A DNA stretch of 64,000 nucleotides from Berghia stephanieae. Its lineage: Eukaryota; Mollusca; Gastropoda; Nudibranchia; Aeolidiidae. Where the stretch lies: contig CM067443.1 in the NCBI GenBank assembly GCA_034508935.3, positions 8,626,565 through 8,690,564 of the forward strand, in the 5' to 3' direction. Below, one piece after another: positions 40,901 to 54,400 of this stretch (position 1 is the stretch's first letter; every line of letters begins with the position of its first letter). The notes below the pieces were generated by a model. The model was not told where the DNA came from, did no database searches, and saw only the letters and a list, made by a program, of their open reading frames with translations. The translations under genes were made by a program, and so were the position numbers.

Positions 40901-43900
40901 GAAAAAAAAAAACAAAATTAAAATCAAGATTTTATTAAAGGAATTGAATTTATATTTCATAAATTAATAAATGGAAATAATCATTGTAATGTTTAATCTA
41001 CGTAAGAAATTGATTTTCTGATCGAATACCTTCCAATCAAAGATGCTGATTTTAATTTATTTAAAATTAAAACAATATTTGTAACAAATAGTGAAAATAT
41101 CAACACTGTCTGAGAACACGAAAAGTATATTCGAGGCTAACGTGCAAATTTTATGCAATCTCTTTAAACTGTTGAAAATCATTTAGAATAGAGAGGGATA
41201 ATACAATTAAAGAGCTACACAGGAATGGAGAATATGCTGTGATGATTTAAACCCTGCCCATCAATAATAACAATAATAGTCGTAGTAATAATAATTCATT
41301 AGGCACACATGCCTTGTTTGCCACAAATTAGCCAAAAATGACAAAATACAGATTTTGAACTACAAATAAGGACTTAAGACTCAGGAAGTCAAACACGGAA
41401 CGGTCGGCAGCTATGTTTACCAAATTAGTAAATGCAGAAAATTCATGAATTTTCATCGACACAAGAATCTAAAAAATACTCGAGATAGTGATGAATCGAG
41501 AAATTAAATCAATACAAGGGACGAGATTGTTATACTGGAACTAATAGCTAACAGCTCTAAACTACACAAGTGAATCTTTGTCGACTCGTGGTATACAGTG
41601 TACAGTTATACCGAATTTCAATTCCGTCCTCGGAGGACGGAACCATAGAGATTGGATTTAGGACTGAGGAAGACGAGCTGTTGAGGGCTCGACAACATAG
41701 AGGAAGGTTACGATCTCAGACTCTATGCTATAATAAATAATAGCATGGATATTGGCAAAGAGCAAGGCGGAGGCGTGTTATCGACACTGCGGATTTAAAA
41801 TGGCCTCGCAGATGTTGTAATTATATGGACGTTTTTTTAAATGATGTAAACAAAAACAAACAGGTATAAAGGCCAAATAACGGAATTCCGTCCTAAGATG
41901 GAATATTTAAGAGGTCTGTTAAGGCTAACATGACATTGGAGGCATAAAATAATTAAGAATAATTATACTTGTGTTGTATATTTTAGTTTACATCCACATT
42001 ATGTTGTCATATGTTGTATCTAACTGTTCTTTATTGCTGTGTTGTTTCAGATGTTGTACTCAATGATATACTAGTGGTGTTTCTTGTTCATTAAAGCTTA
42101 CCGTAAAGCTATCATCTCAACTAGCAGAACTTGAGACTTTAGCGATGTCATAGTGAGTCCAGTTAGCATTGAAATGAAAGCAAAATGACTTGTTTAAAGC
42201 TAAAAATAATTCACAAAGGCAGAAATATTAACATACCTGGACCATAGGATCAGATTTGGCCAAACGTTTAAGACCCTCAACAAGCTTGGGTAGGTCAGAT
42301 GGATTCTTACATTCAACAGCCACACGCACAACAGGGCTGACACTGAATTTCATGACTCTCATGTTGTGGGCATCCTTGTGTGTTGAGATGGTACCTGTTT
42401 TGACCAGGAATTGATCAACACCAACCAGACCACAGATGTTACCACAAGGCACATCCTCAATGGATTCAACATATCTTCCCATCATGAGAATGGTTCTGTG
42501 AAGAAAAGAATAGAAACACTGTACACCAATTTCATTAAAATCTGAATCATCTATCCTTCTATGAAGTTCAATCAAAGCATATCATTTGATTTACTGATAC
42601 ATGCATAAAGGAGCTGGCAGGTACAAAGTCTGCTGCACCCAACACTCAAATTTACTCAATGGTTTTCCAAACTGAAGTGTATTGCTATGAATGACATGCA
42701 AGAAGACTGAACGTCAGACAAATGTCCTAAATATACAGAGAAATATCTAACAATGAGGTATACTATCAATCACCGTACATAAGATAAAATAAAAATGGAA
42801 ATAATAACCAAATGAATAAATAGGCAGGAAAATCTGATACATTAGGCTGACTAACTACTTTCCAGCCCTCAACCCCAACCCCTTTATAATAGGATTTGAT
42901 ATACAACCTCTGGATGTTCTTTTCATAGAGATCCTCTCTCTTTCCAGGTACGTAATTGGGTCCCATCAAACGCACTTTCAGGCCTGTAGCAATGATTCCA
43001 GAGAAAACACGTCCAAAAGCATAGAAACGCCCTTTGTCAGTTGTGGGCACCATCTTAGAAACGTACATCATCAATGGGCCTTTAGGATCACATTTAGCCA
43101 CAGCTGAAGAAGAATGGTTGAGACAAAAGTAAAATAAACCATTTCATGTCTGGTTAAAAATGAATAAAAATGAGTAACCTTAGTGATGGTTTTGGTTTCC
43201 ATTATTGTACTTAAGGCCTTTAGACCAATTGAATTATAAAATGTCCATAGCACATAACTGCCAACTTTTTCAAAAATAAAATAAGGAACGCTCATTTGGC
43301 CCGGGATGAGGGACGATGTGTGCCGAACCCCCCCCCCCCCCCCCCCCCCCCCCTTCATCGAATCGCAACATATAAAAGTCAGCCTTTTTAATTACTATTA
43401 CTAACACTAACAAGTTTGAGATAACAGAGGCTAGTCCAAATGTTGCTAAATTATCGGGTTTAGTACCAGCACATTTGAATCGTTACAATGACACTTTCCA
43501 CAATGAGATCAAAAGTTCAGAACAGACAATATAAAGAAAGACTTCAACTGCCTCAACTTTGATAAGGACCCATACACAAGAAGCACAATTGTAAAATAAA
43601 TGAAATAACTTTGGATGGTTAGAAATGCATAACTGCCAACCGTTTTGGGTTAAAAAAAATAGGTGAGTTCGGCTAAAAAGTAGGCGATTTTCTTTCATGC
43701 AACATAATGGTCTTTAAGTAGTACACAATAATAGTAGTTATAGTAAAATGCACCTCTAAATATTGGAGAATTCCTACTTCTTTACTGTGACAAGATAAAC
43801 ACACCTAAAAATGGAGTATACTTATTTTTCTTGAACCTAAACCGTTACAAAAGCTTGCTTGAAAAATCAAAAATCAAAATCAAATGAAGATGTCTTTTTA

Positions 43901-46900
43901 AAGGGATTAAATTTATATTTCGTAAATCATTAAAGGGAAATAATCATTGTCATGTTTAATCTAGATAAGCAATTGATTTTCTGATTGAATACCTTCCAAT
44001 CAAAGATGTGGATTTAATTTTATTTTTAATTAAAATAATATTTGTAACAAATAGTGAAAGTATCAATACTGTCTTAGAATAATAAAAGTATATCGAGACT
44101 AACATCCTATTCTATGCAAATCTCCAATACATTATGAAAGGTTTGAGTAAAAAACAGGCGTCATATAAACAACTGGAATTTTTCTAATTGTTGAAAATCA
44201 TTTATGATAAGAGGCATAATACAAATTCAAGAGCTACACAGGAATGGAGATTATGCTGTGCTGATTTAAACCCTGCTCATCCTCTCTCACTGGACACCAA
44301 TAATAAAAATAATAATAATAATAACAATAATAGTAGTAGTAATAGTAATAATAATGGATCAATAATAATAATTCATGAGGCTCACATGCCTTGTTTACCA
44401 CAAATTTGTCAAAAATTACAAAATACGGATTTTGAACTAAAAATAAGGACTTACGGACTCAGGAAGTCAAATACGGAACAAATCTGTTTTTAACGGAACG
44501 GTTGGCAGCTATGATAGCATAATGATTGATGAAAGCGGTGATTAAAGTAAGACTCACCCAAAATCTATTGAATTTTTAAGCATCAGGAACAAGTTACAGA
44601 TAAAACATCAAATTTCAGGAACAACACCAGATATTACCTTTGCCCATAACAAAAAAGCCTCAAAAAATGTTCGCATAAAGACCATATGAAAATATTGCAA
44701 GCAAATAATCAGATCTTTAAAAAGCCGGTTTTCCTGCTTTAATGGGAAAAGGACATCCCTGAAACACGTAGGGAAATAGGATTGTAGTTTGCCCCTATTA
44801 AAGTGCTGAGGCTGTTCAGCATGCCTCCAAATTTCGTCAATACTATACTTCACACCAAACACAGTTTTTCACAACTCACAGTCTCCTAGGTTTAATATTT
44901 AAAAAATACTGCTTGGATGACACTGCACAAGGCTCATTCAGCATATGTTCCTTTTCCCAAAGAACGCCATTTAAATAATTGAAAGAGATATGAATGGTTG
45001 ACAATAATGAATGCTAGACAACAAAATGTTAGTAGCGAACAATAAGCTTGTAGCTAAGTAACTACCCACATCATTGACCCCCCTTATAACATAATATGGA
45101 AAATATTATTCATGTAATCTCCCTCTTCAACAGTGCTTTCCTCAATTACTTCTTGTTTCAATAATTCTCCAATTATAGCCCTTAATGCTATGGTTTCCTG
45201 TGCATTAAATTTCAATTGATGGGGAATTTTATTTTGAATTGGTGGAGAAATGAATTGGATTTTACAGCCTTTGACACATTGTAAAATTATTTTGTTTAAT
45301 TTCTGAAAGTTCGCCGTCGCCACCATTATCTGATTTTTTACTTCTCTTTACTTTGGAAGGCTCGCCCTTCTTCCTACCTTCAGTCTTACTCGACACATCA
45401 CTCCTATTTTCACCGTCATCACTGTTATTTTTGGTTTCATTGTTATTGTTACACGCCATCCTGTTAAGGAATTGGGTCAGTGGGGCGTCCGACGCCATTG
45501 TCTTAATAAGTGCAAGCGCTCGAAATCACGCACGATAAAATGAAATCGATGACAATCCACTTAATATCTTAATAATTGAAGGACAAAATCATAATCCACG
45601 AATCATCACATGATAATTTAAGCACAAAATAATATATTTTCAATAACTATTGCATCAATATAAGTAGGTAATTAATTTTAAATCCAAGAGAATTAAATAC
45701 ACGATGATTGCTTTGCAAGGTTCACTTTTTAAGTGATTGCGCATGTGCAGGGACGCTTTCTCTCGGGCAAGGCCATATGAATATTCATTGGGTCTATAAA
45801 ATATAGAAATATTTCATGACATACACTTTGAAGGAACTAATTAAGACAATGAAATGGATATCAGTGATTATGATTTGCATGAACAACGTTATTCCTCCTG
45901 AGGAAGGTCTATATTTTTGCCAGGACAATGTATGGCACTAGTTATAGCACTCATATAATATATCAGACTCAAGATGAAACAAATAGATGAAAACATTACA
46001 AACCTTGACAACATTCATCATCAGTGGGACCTTCATAAAGGAGTTCAGCCCTATACTTCTGGGCAGTGACTGGAGAGGGCAAGTGGATGACAATCATCTG
46101 CAACATAGCATCTCCAGCAGGAAGCCATTTCCTCATGATGGTCTGATAGTGAAAAGTTACAACTGTTAGTGAAAAGCTACAATAATTTTTTTAAGCAGCT
46201 CATATATCCAAGTGCAGACCTAACATATCACTGGCAACAAATTAAAGATGTTTATAGTCTGAGAGCATGCTCCCGTAGAGTTAGACCACAAGTGCAAAAA
46301 ATTTCCACCTAAAAAAATAAATTGTAAATATTAGGGTGGGGTGTTCCAATCCGGACCTTCAACATTCACCTATTTTAACGCCTAATTTTAATAGGAATGA
46401 TGACACAGAGCTGAGTTCTGATTTAACATAGCCAGAAATAAATGCATGATATATTTAAGCCAACCTGAGCTTTTCCATGTTATGTAATTAAATTCTCTTA
46501 AAATCCCTGTCTCACTTGGAAGATCAGGTACGAGCTTCGCCCATTACTTTCTCGCGAATTCATGGCATCTTACAGTTTAATTAATATAAAGCAACAACAT
46601 TTGCAATATAAATTCAAACAAATGAAAAGGATTTTTCACATTTTGATTTGAAAATTGTGGTTGAACATCATCTGGAATCAATAACATAGCAGCCAACTTT
46701 TCAAAGAGCAGAAACAGAACATCCCATCGCTTCGACTCAACACAGCAAAAGCTCATAATCAGAATGGTAATTAACTCATCTTCTAGGCACCTATAAAATA
46801 ATTACATAAACCACAGGTTACCATCTCAACTGTACATCACCGCTTAATTCATAAATAAATATAGTCCAGGAGTTTGCTGGGGTTTACTGCTACTTTTGTA

Positions 46901-48435
46901 GTAGCTTTTCTCCTCTTCAGGAATTCTAACGTAAATTCAGGATTATAGCAAGGGATGGAGTCTGAATTTCCGATAAGAAGACTAGCCAACACATCTGCAC
47001 TGAAGTAGTGCCGCGCTGAAGACCGGTCTAGACCGTGGTCCGACGGTCTTTTAGCTGTGAACCGAAGACCGGTCCCATAGGGGAAGATCGGCGGCGGCCC
47101 TCACTTCTTATCACCTTTCAACTAGTGCGGGGCGGTCCTTGCAAGGACCACGGTCCTACGGTCTCGCGCCATAGCCTACTACTTCCCCAGCGCAGGGTTG
47201 CCAGATTATTTTTCAACAAAATGCCAGGGGAAGACTCAAAAAATGCCAAAACACTCAAAAAGATGCCAAAGTCTGTTGACTCCCACCCCCACTAAGAAAA
47301 CTACTCACTTTTGATAGACAATTTACTATCATATCCTGGTGGCTTGCGTGTTTTTTCTTTTTCTTTTCTTTTTTTTTTTTTTGAATTATACTAAATTTCC
47401 TGTTGGGGTAATTATTTACCTACTGACTACTAAGTGGAGTGCTAAACCACTACACCACGGTTGGATGTTTGTTTTTACGCGTTTAGAAATAATTAAGAAA
47501 AGGTGTCATTTGAAGTATAATATACAAGAAAAGAAAATGCCAAATGCCAAATGATTTTTCTAATGCCAAACGGTTTTCAAAAATGCCAGATTTTTGGAAT
47601 CTGGCATTTAAAATGCCAAACTGGCAACCCTGCCCCAGCGATTCGTTGCTTCGGTTGCCTATCTTCCACCAATCACCTTCCATCCCACTTAATTAATCGC
47701 ACCCACCCCCCTTTGCCATACACTAAACGACACAGACGACCATACAGGCAGACGACAACCAACCTCCACTCTGCAAACCGCCCTTTCGTGTGTGAGATGG
47801 GGGGAACAAACAGGAGGCGCACGCCTTGGACGATTCCATTATACGGGGTAAATTTCAAAATTTACTACACCATAATGATCGCAATGACAATGATCTATGG
47901 TGAAGGCATGACCCCTCTTCTCTAATGGGTTATTGTTTGAAATGTATGTGACTACTAAAGATGTGTGTGTTTGTGTGTGTGTGTGTCGAACCTAGCAAGT
48001 AGCAAATCCGATTTTTTGTTTTCTTTTGTCCATCCCTTGTCACCACTCCTTTCTATCGCAGTGTTGTCATTTAAAATAATACAATAATATTAAAATTTCG
48101 TTGGTGTTTTTACTAATCAAATAATATGAGTTTCATTAGTTTCTTCCTTCCAAAAAACCCAGTTATAACGTCTGAATTTTAAAAAAGTCCAATAGAATAT
48201 TTGGGGACCCCGATAGCTCAGTTGATAGAGCACTCTCTTTATACGCACAGGGCCAGAGATCGATCCGGGTGCAGTCATTTTTTTCTGAATCCCTGTCTAC
48301 TCAGCAATGAATGGGTACCTGAGTTTGTTAGATCTGGCGAAAAGTCACCATCGACCCCTCTTATTACCTCATCCACCCCCTCTTATTATAACTTCACGTC
48401 TCTCTCTTACTCTTCAATGCTCGTTGGCCTCTAAT

Positions 48436-48466
<31 letters not shown>

Positions 48467-51400
48467 GGGAGGGGGTGGGTAGGAGTTGCGTGTGTGTATC
48501 AACGCCACGAACAACTCGATCACCGCCTTGGGCGATGCCATTATCTCCGTTAATGGGGATAAATTTCAAATTTTATTAAATTATCGAAGTAACAATGAAG
48601 TACGGTGAGCAAATAAAGAAGACATCACCCCTCTTCTCTAATTAGGTTACAATTTGAAATGAGTGTGACTAATCCGTGTGTTTTACTCCTGTAGACCACG
48701 GTTTTCATCGTGTAGCGGTCTTTAACGGTTCAAGAATGAACGATCCCATGGTCTCAAAGGTCAAACCGGTTCGAATTTCCAACAGTCTCTCAGGAATGTT
48801 CAATGTCGAAAAGGACCGGTCCTTGCGGTCTTCATTTCCCAAGGACCGTAGGACCGTGGTCCTTAAGCTTGCCAAGGACCGCCCCGCACTACACTGAAGG
48901 ATCCTCTGAAATTGGTTTTGGTCTTCCTCACGAAGTTTAGAAGTGAGCAAGCCTTTGAAACTTCAACACCCAAAGAGAATCAACAAATTTGCTTACTTAG
49001 ACCTGTAAATGAGCTCTATAAAATTGACTGAAACTCTTCGACAAACTGAAGATTCAATTATTTTTTTAAAAAATAAGGGCATCATTGGAGAGGAGAGTGA
49101 TAAATACAATATATCAAAATAGTGGGTGTTATTTCTTACTGGAAGTATGACTGCCATAATTTGATGTAGAAGGAATGCTAAATAAGCATGTCATTCATAT
49201 AGGTAAAGATGACTTCATCAAAGTCATATTCCTGCCTCTGGAATTTTTTTGACATAGAAAAATAATCACCATTATCATCTTTAACTTCTAGCCATGACCA
49301 ATTGAATTTATTCCTCACGGGACTCACATCTTTATCGATGCTCGACAAGTCTGAATTGCGATCCACGAACAGCTCAGCCATTGTGAGAACATTAGAATAA
49401 TGTAGCAATGAGCAAACTTGATTTTCAATCAGTAAATGACAGAGAGAAAAAAAAACTTAATAATTATGACTTCAGGCCAATATACTGAATTATTAAGTAG
49501 AAGTGAATTATCAAGAAGAAACTTCGGCAGGCGTAGCGGAAAAATTCAAAGAATCGAAATGAAGGTAAATCGCCACAAAACAGCAAGCTCGCTTGGGCTT
49601 GAGCAAAACAATGCCAGAAAACGTCCTGATTTGCACGGGAATTAATTAGGCTACTTACCATTGTTCCTTATGATCAGATACTCAATCAATGAAGAAACGG
49701 TCAACCAGTTTGTTTACGTGAGGCAATCGAAATGTGCTTGTAGCAATCTATCCTACCTTTCAATTTGAAGATGTCTACATAACGGACTTGCGGCATTCGC
49801 AATTTACTTTATCATAGTTTTGAGACTCGAAGGGTAAATGTGGTCAATTTTGACTTAGATGAAACAGTGAAATTTATCGCTCGGTGGCTCAGTTAAAATT
49901 GGCTACAGTTGGGATCACGACGGATTGGAAAGTGAAAAAATAATTTAACGAAGGATGTGCGAAAATACCCAGGGAAGTGTTCAGACACGCCTTTATAAAA
50001 AGCGTCGCTTTGTCTTGGCAATATATACATCGTTAATATAAACGGTCCCCATGAGCTATGCGTAGCGCTGTGGAACACTCCTAATTATTTTACGGTCATT
50101 CGACTACGATTTGTGAATTCTTTCTTTTTTTCATTTATTTCTTTCTTTCCTTTTTTAAATATTTGAATTTGACAAATTGACTGATTTCAGTTAATTGACT
50201 GAGAATTTACAGGTCTACTTACTGCAAACCACTGCTGAATTGAGGAAAGCTGAAGGAATTCCTGATCAAAAGCTTTCAATGCCATATATTTTGAATTCAT
50301 ACTCCAATTTGTCCAGAATTGACTCCATCCTTTACAAGGACCAAAACACTGGTACAAAAAAGCAACTTTGCTGAGCAGAACGATACACAATTATTCTTGC
50401 ATAAACCCTCACTTCAGCACGTTTCAAGATTAGAGAATTATAAAAGCCTTACGATATCAGTTATTGTTACGTTTCACTGTTATGTATTTGTTCACAGATG
50501 ATGCAATTGTCTTTCTTCGATATTCTGTATCTCTGAAATAAAATTGAGATTGAAAAAGGACAAGGCCTTATTCATTTATATCGAAGAAACTAAAAGTATG
50601 ACGGACGCTAGAGATCTCGCGGAGATCACCGCAATACGATGTCCTGCCCAGGCTGTCTAGAATCATGGACATCAAACATCCCTTCAGACGTCCTGCTCAG
50701 ACTCCTCGACATCCACGAGAGGACTGCTCATCCGACTACATCCCCTGCAACAGCGCCCACGGCCACAGGGGTTAAAGCTGAAAAAGTCAAGCGACCGATC
50801 ATCTCTGTGTGGAATGGACATACTTCAAGCAGAGGTGGTCGGAATATAAGCTCGCCACGCGACTTAGCGGCCAGGACATCATTTTTCAACTCCTTGAATG
50901 CTGCGACGAGGCCCTCCGTAGAGACTTATCAAGGAGTTTCACTAACCTCACGTCATGTGATGAAAATACTCTCCTCGATAATATTAAAAAACTCGCAATC
51001 CGCCAAGAAAACGTCATGGTGGCTAGGTTACAACTCCAGCAGATGCGACAAGAGATGAACCAGCCCGGACCTTTGCCGCACGCATCAAAGGTCAAGCTAG
51101 TGTCTGTCAGTACGATTTGAAGTGCACATGTGGAGTCAATGTCTCATACAGTGATCAGATGATTCGGGACACTTTGATAATCGGCTTAGCAGACGACGAC
51201 ATTCGCCTCGATGTGCTGGGACAGGCTGACCAAGACATGTCACTCGACAACACCATCCGTTTTATCGAGGCTAAGGAAAGCGGGAAGCGCTCGGCTGGCA
51301 GGATTAACCCCCTTCCTCTAACGCTCACCCCTACATCAGTCAACGCAGCAAGTAGCACGTATAGACAAATGGAAAGAAAACGCCTCACTAACTGACCCCT

Positions 51401-54400
51401 GAAAGGAAATGCGGCTATTGTGGTAGAGATGGACATGGCACTAAGAAACAAGACAGAGTCAACCATTGCCCTGCATACGGTCATATATGCATCAATTGCG
51501 ACATTCCGCACCACTTTGAAAATGTCTGCAGAAAACCAAAACAGAAAAGGCAAGGCAACTCTGCAACAGCTGTGTTTGAAGCACTATGCTCGATTGATCG
51601 TCTTGACCATCATGTGTACAATTCTGCACGCGAGTCATGGGAAAAGCGCCCATCTGCACAACAGCCGACAGTCCAAATTGAGATCCAAGCCCTCCCGTCA
51701 GATGCTAACGACCTTGGAATCGATTCCACCCTGTGCAACCCAACCAATACGGCAAAAGCCCTGGCCATTGCAGACACCGGCTGCCAATCATGTCTTGCTG
51801 GAACCTCACTCCTTACACAGCTAGGTTTAACCACTGCCCACCTCACTCCTACTTCAATGAAGATGAGAGCTGCAAATCAAAACCCCATCGAGATCGTGGG
51901 TGCCCTAGCCCTTCGAATAACAGGCTTCACACATTCCATGCAACGGAAAACAACGCGTCAAATTGTTTACATCTCGCAAGCAACTGACAAATTTTTCTTA
52001 TCCATGGAAGCCTGCAAAGACCTTGGTATCATACACCACTCATTCCCTTCAATAGAATCAGCCATAATAACAGACTCTATGAAGACCATCCAATCTGTCC
52101 TACATAGTGAATCTAATAATACTGCTGACAAAGACCCTTGCAATTGTCCCCCTCGCCAGAAACCACCACCCCTCCCAACAATCCTTCCCTTCCCAGGCAT
52201 AGAAGAAAACAGAGAAAAGCTTGAACAATGGCTCTTAGACCACTACAAAAGTAGCACTTTCAATGTCTGCGAGCACCAAGGGCTACCAATGATGTCTGGA
52301 CCCCCAATGAGACTCCTTATCGACGATGAGGCCACGCCTGTTGCACACCACACCCCTATCCCAGTACCCATCTACTGGCAGGAACAGGTTAAGGCTGGCC
52401 TTGATCAGGACAATCAACTTGGCGTACTGGAACCAGTTCCAATCGGGACCCCAGTGTCATGGTGTCATCAGATGGTTGTCTGCGCTAAGAAATCGGGAAA
52501 ACCTCGCCGAACCGTGGACTTCCAAGCCCTTAATCGCTATGCCACTAGAGAGACGCACCACACTCAGTCGCCATTCCACCAGGCCCGCATGGTTCCACAC
52601 AACTCGAGAAAGAGTACTTTCGATGCCTGGAATGGCTATCACAGCATAGCACTAGACCCCGAGGACAGACACCTGACTACCTTCATAACCCCTTGGGGCC
52701 GATACAGATATCGCGTGTGCCCTCAAGGGTACATTTCATCTGGCGATGCCTACACAAGACGATTCGACGAGATCATACGTGACATCGGCAACAAGACAAA
52801 AGTAATTGATGACACTATCATGTGGTCCCAATCCATAGAAGACAGTTTCTTCCAAACAGCCAAGTTCCTGGATACATGTGGCAGGAATGGGGTTATTCTT
52901 AACCCATCAAAGTTCTCCTTTGCAAAAGAAACAGTCCAGTTCACAGGGTTTGAAATTACGCCAACAACTGTTCGTCCATGCCCACAAGTCTTAGAAGCAA
53001 TTCAGAAATTTCCCAAACCCCGCACAATCACCGACGTGAGAAGCTGGTTTGGCCTTGTAAACCAGGTCGCATATGCCTTTGCGTCAGCAGAAAGAATGCA
53101 ACCATTCCGCACACTGCTTCAACCCAAGACATCATTCGTGTGGACTGAAGATCTAGACAAGCTGTTTGAAGAAACTAAGTCCATCATCGTCCAAGAAATT
53201 CAGAGAGGCGTGGAAATATTTGACAAAAACAAACCGACATGCCTGGCCACTGATTTCAGCAAAGATGGCATTGGATTCTGGCTACTACAAAAGCATTGCA
53301 CATGCGCATCAAACAAACCATTCTGCTGCCGAACAGGGTGGAAAGTGACATTAGTGGGCAGCCGCTTTACATCACCAGCAGAGGCAAGATACGCCCGATT
53401 GAAGGAGAGGCCCTGGCTGTGGTAGATGCCCTCAACAAAACTCGTCATTTCGTGCTAGGCTGTCCCAACCTGTTTGTTTTGTTTTTAAGGGTTTTACAGC
53501 GCTTGCAACACATTTAGGTTATATCAGCGCCAGTAAAAAGGAAGAAAATGGGATAGTAAAAAGTTATAGAATTACAATTGAAGCACCCAAGAAAAAGCAA
53601 GACATAGGGGAACTGGGAACAAATAGGGATCAGATGTAGATTCCAAGAGCATACCACCAATGTACTTAGTTTGAGATCACCTAAAAGTCTCATCCAGACA
53701 CAAGCACAGCTCCCAACTAAGAGGAATACACTCAAATGTTTACCAATCATATAATATAATTTGTAAACTAAACATAATACAATGCATAACAGAGAGATGA
53801 TTTACAAAAAAAGAAAAAAAATCATCTCCCAAAACTATAACTATACATTCGACTGTTTCCCTCCCAGCCAAGGAGCTCCGGCAAGGATCAGGACAAAACC
53901 AAGTAATCTCATTCCACAACAAAGACAGGAAACAATTGGAAAACGGGTATGGGGGATAGAAGACATAGCATGTACCTCCCTGCCCACTATGGGAGGTCAG
54001 GATCCCCACCCAGTGTCCCAACCTGATTATCGCAGTTGATCACAAACCCCTCCTTAAGGTGTTCAGTGACAGGAACTTGGATGCCATCCCAAACCCACGA
54101 CTCAGGAACTTAAAAGAAAAGACACTGAAATATCGGTTCCAGATTACTCATATCCCTGGTGTCCATCATGTTGCTGCAGACACCATCTCACGCAAACCAG
54201 TGGGCGAAGCCGAACACCTCCATCTACCCGACGATGCAACCCACATCTCCACTGACCTCAGTCTCCCTACTCTGCCTCATGACTTCCTCATGGCCATCAG
54301 AGCACAACCTGCAAACCCCAATTTACACCCAGATGAAGAAATACCCATTGGAGGTATCAGCTCAATAACTTGCAACGATGTTCGTGTTGCCACCAGCAGT

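Larger units (their letters stand above)
47006..48891. mobile_element. hAT-type element with nested insertions
   Basis: Perfect 8-bp TSD CACTGAAG at 46998-47005 and 48892-48899. Left end TAGTGCCGCGCTGAAGACCG; right end reverse-complemented TAGTGCGGGGCGGTCCTTGG. Subterminal GGTCCTTGCAAGGACC and GGACCGGTCC palindromes are dense on both sides, and a second TIR-like start (TAGTGCGGGGCGGTCC) sits inside at 47121. A ~300-bp segment (47660-47990) is repeated at 48340-48690. Carries the MITE 47193-47632 and a tRNA-SINE. Confidence 0.8.

Noticed and set aside
45262-45498. Small host gene on minus ([14 protein letters not shown]...)
   Set aside because: Sits against a DIRS-type RT-like segment and reads as a gag-like remnant; no introns or conserved host domain.
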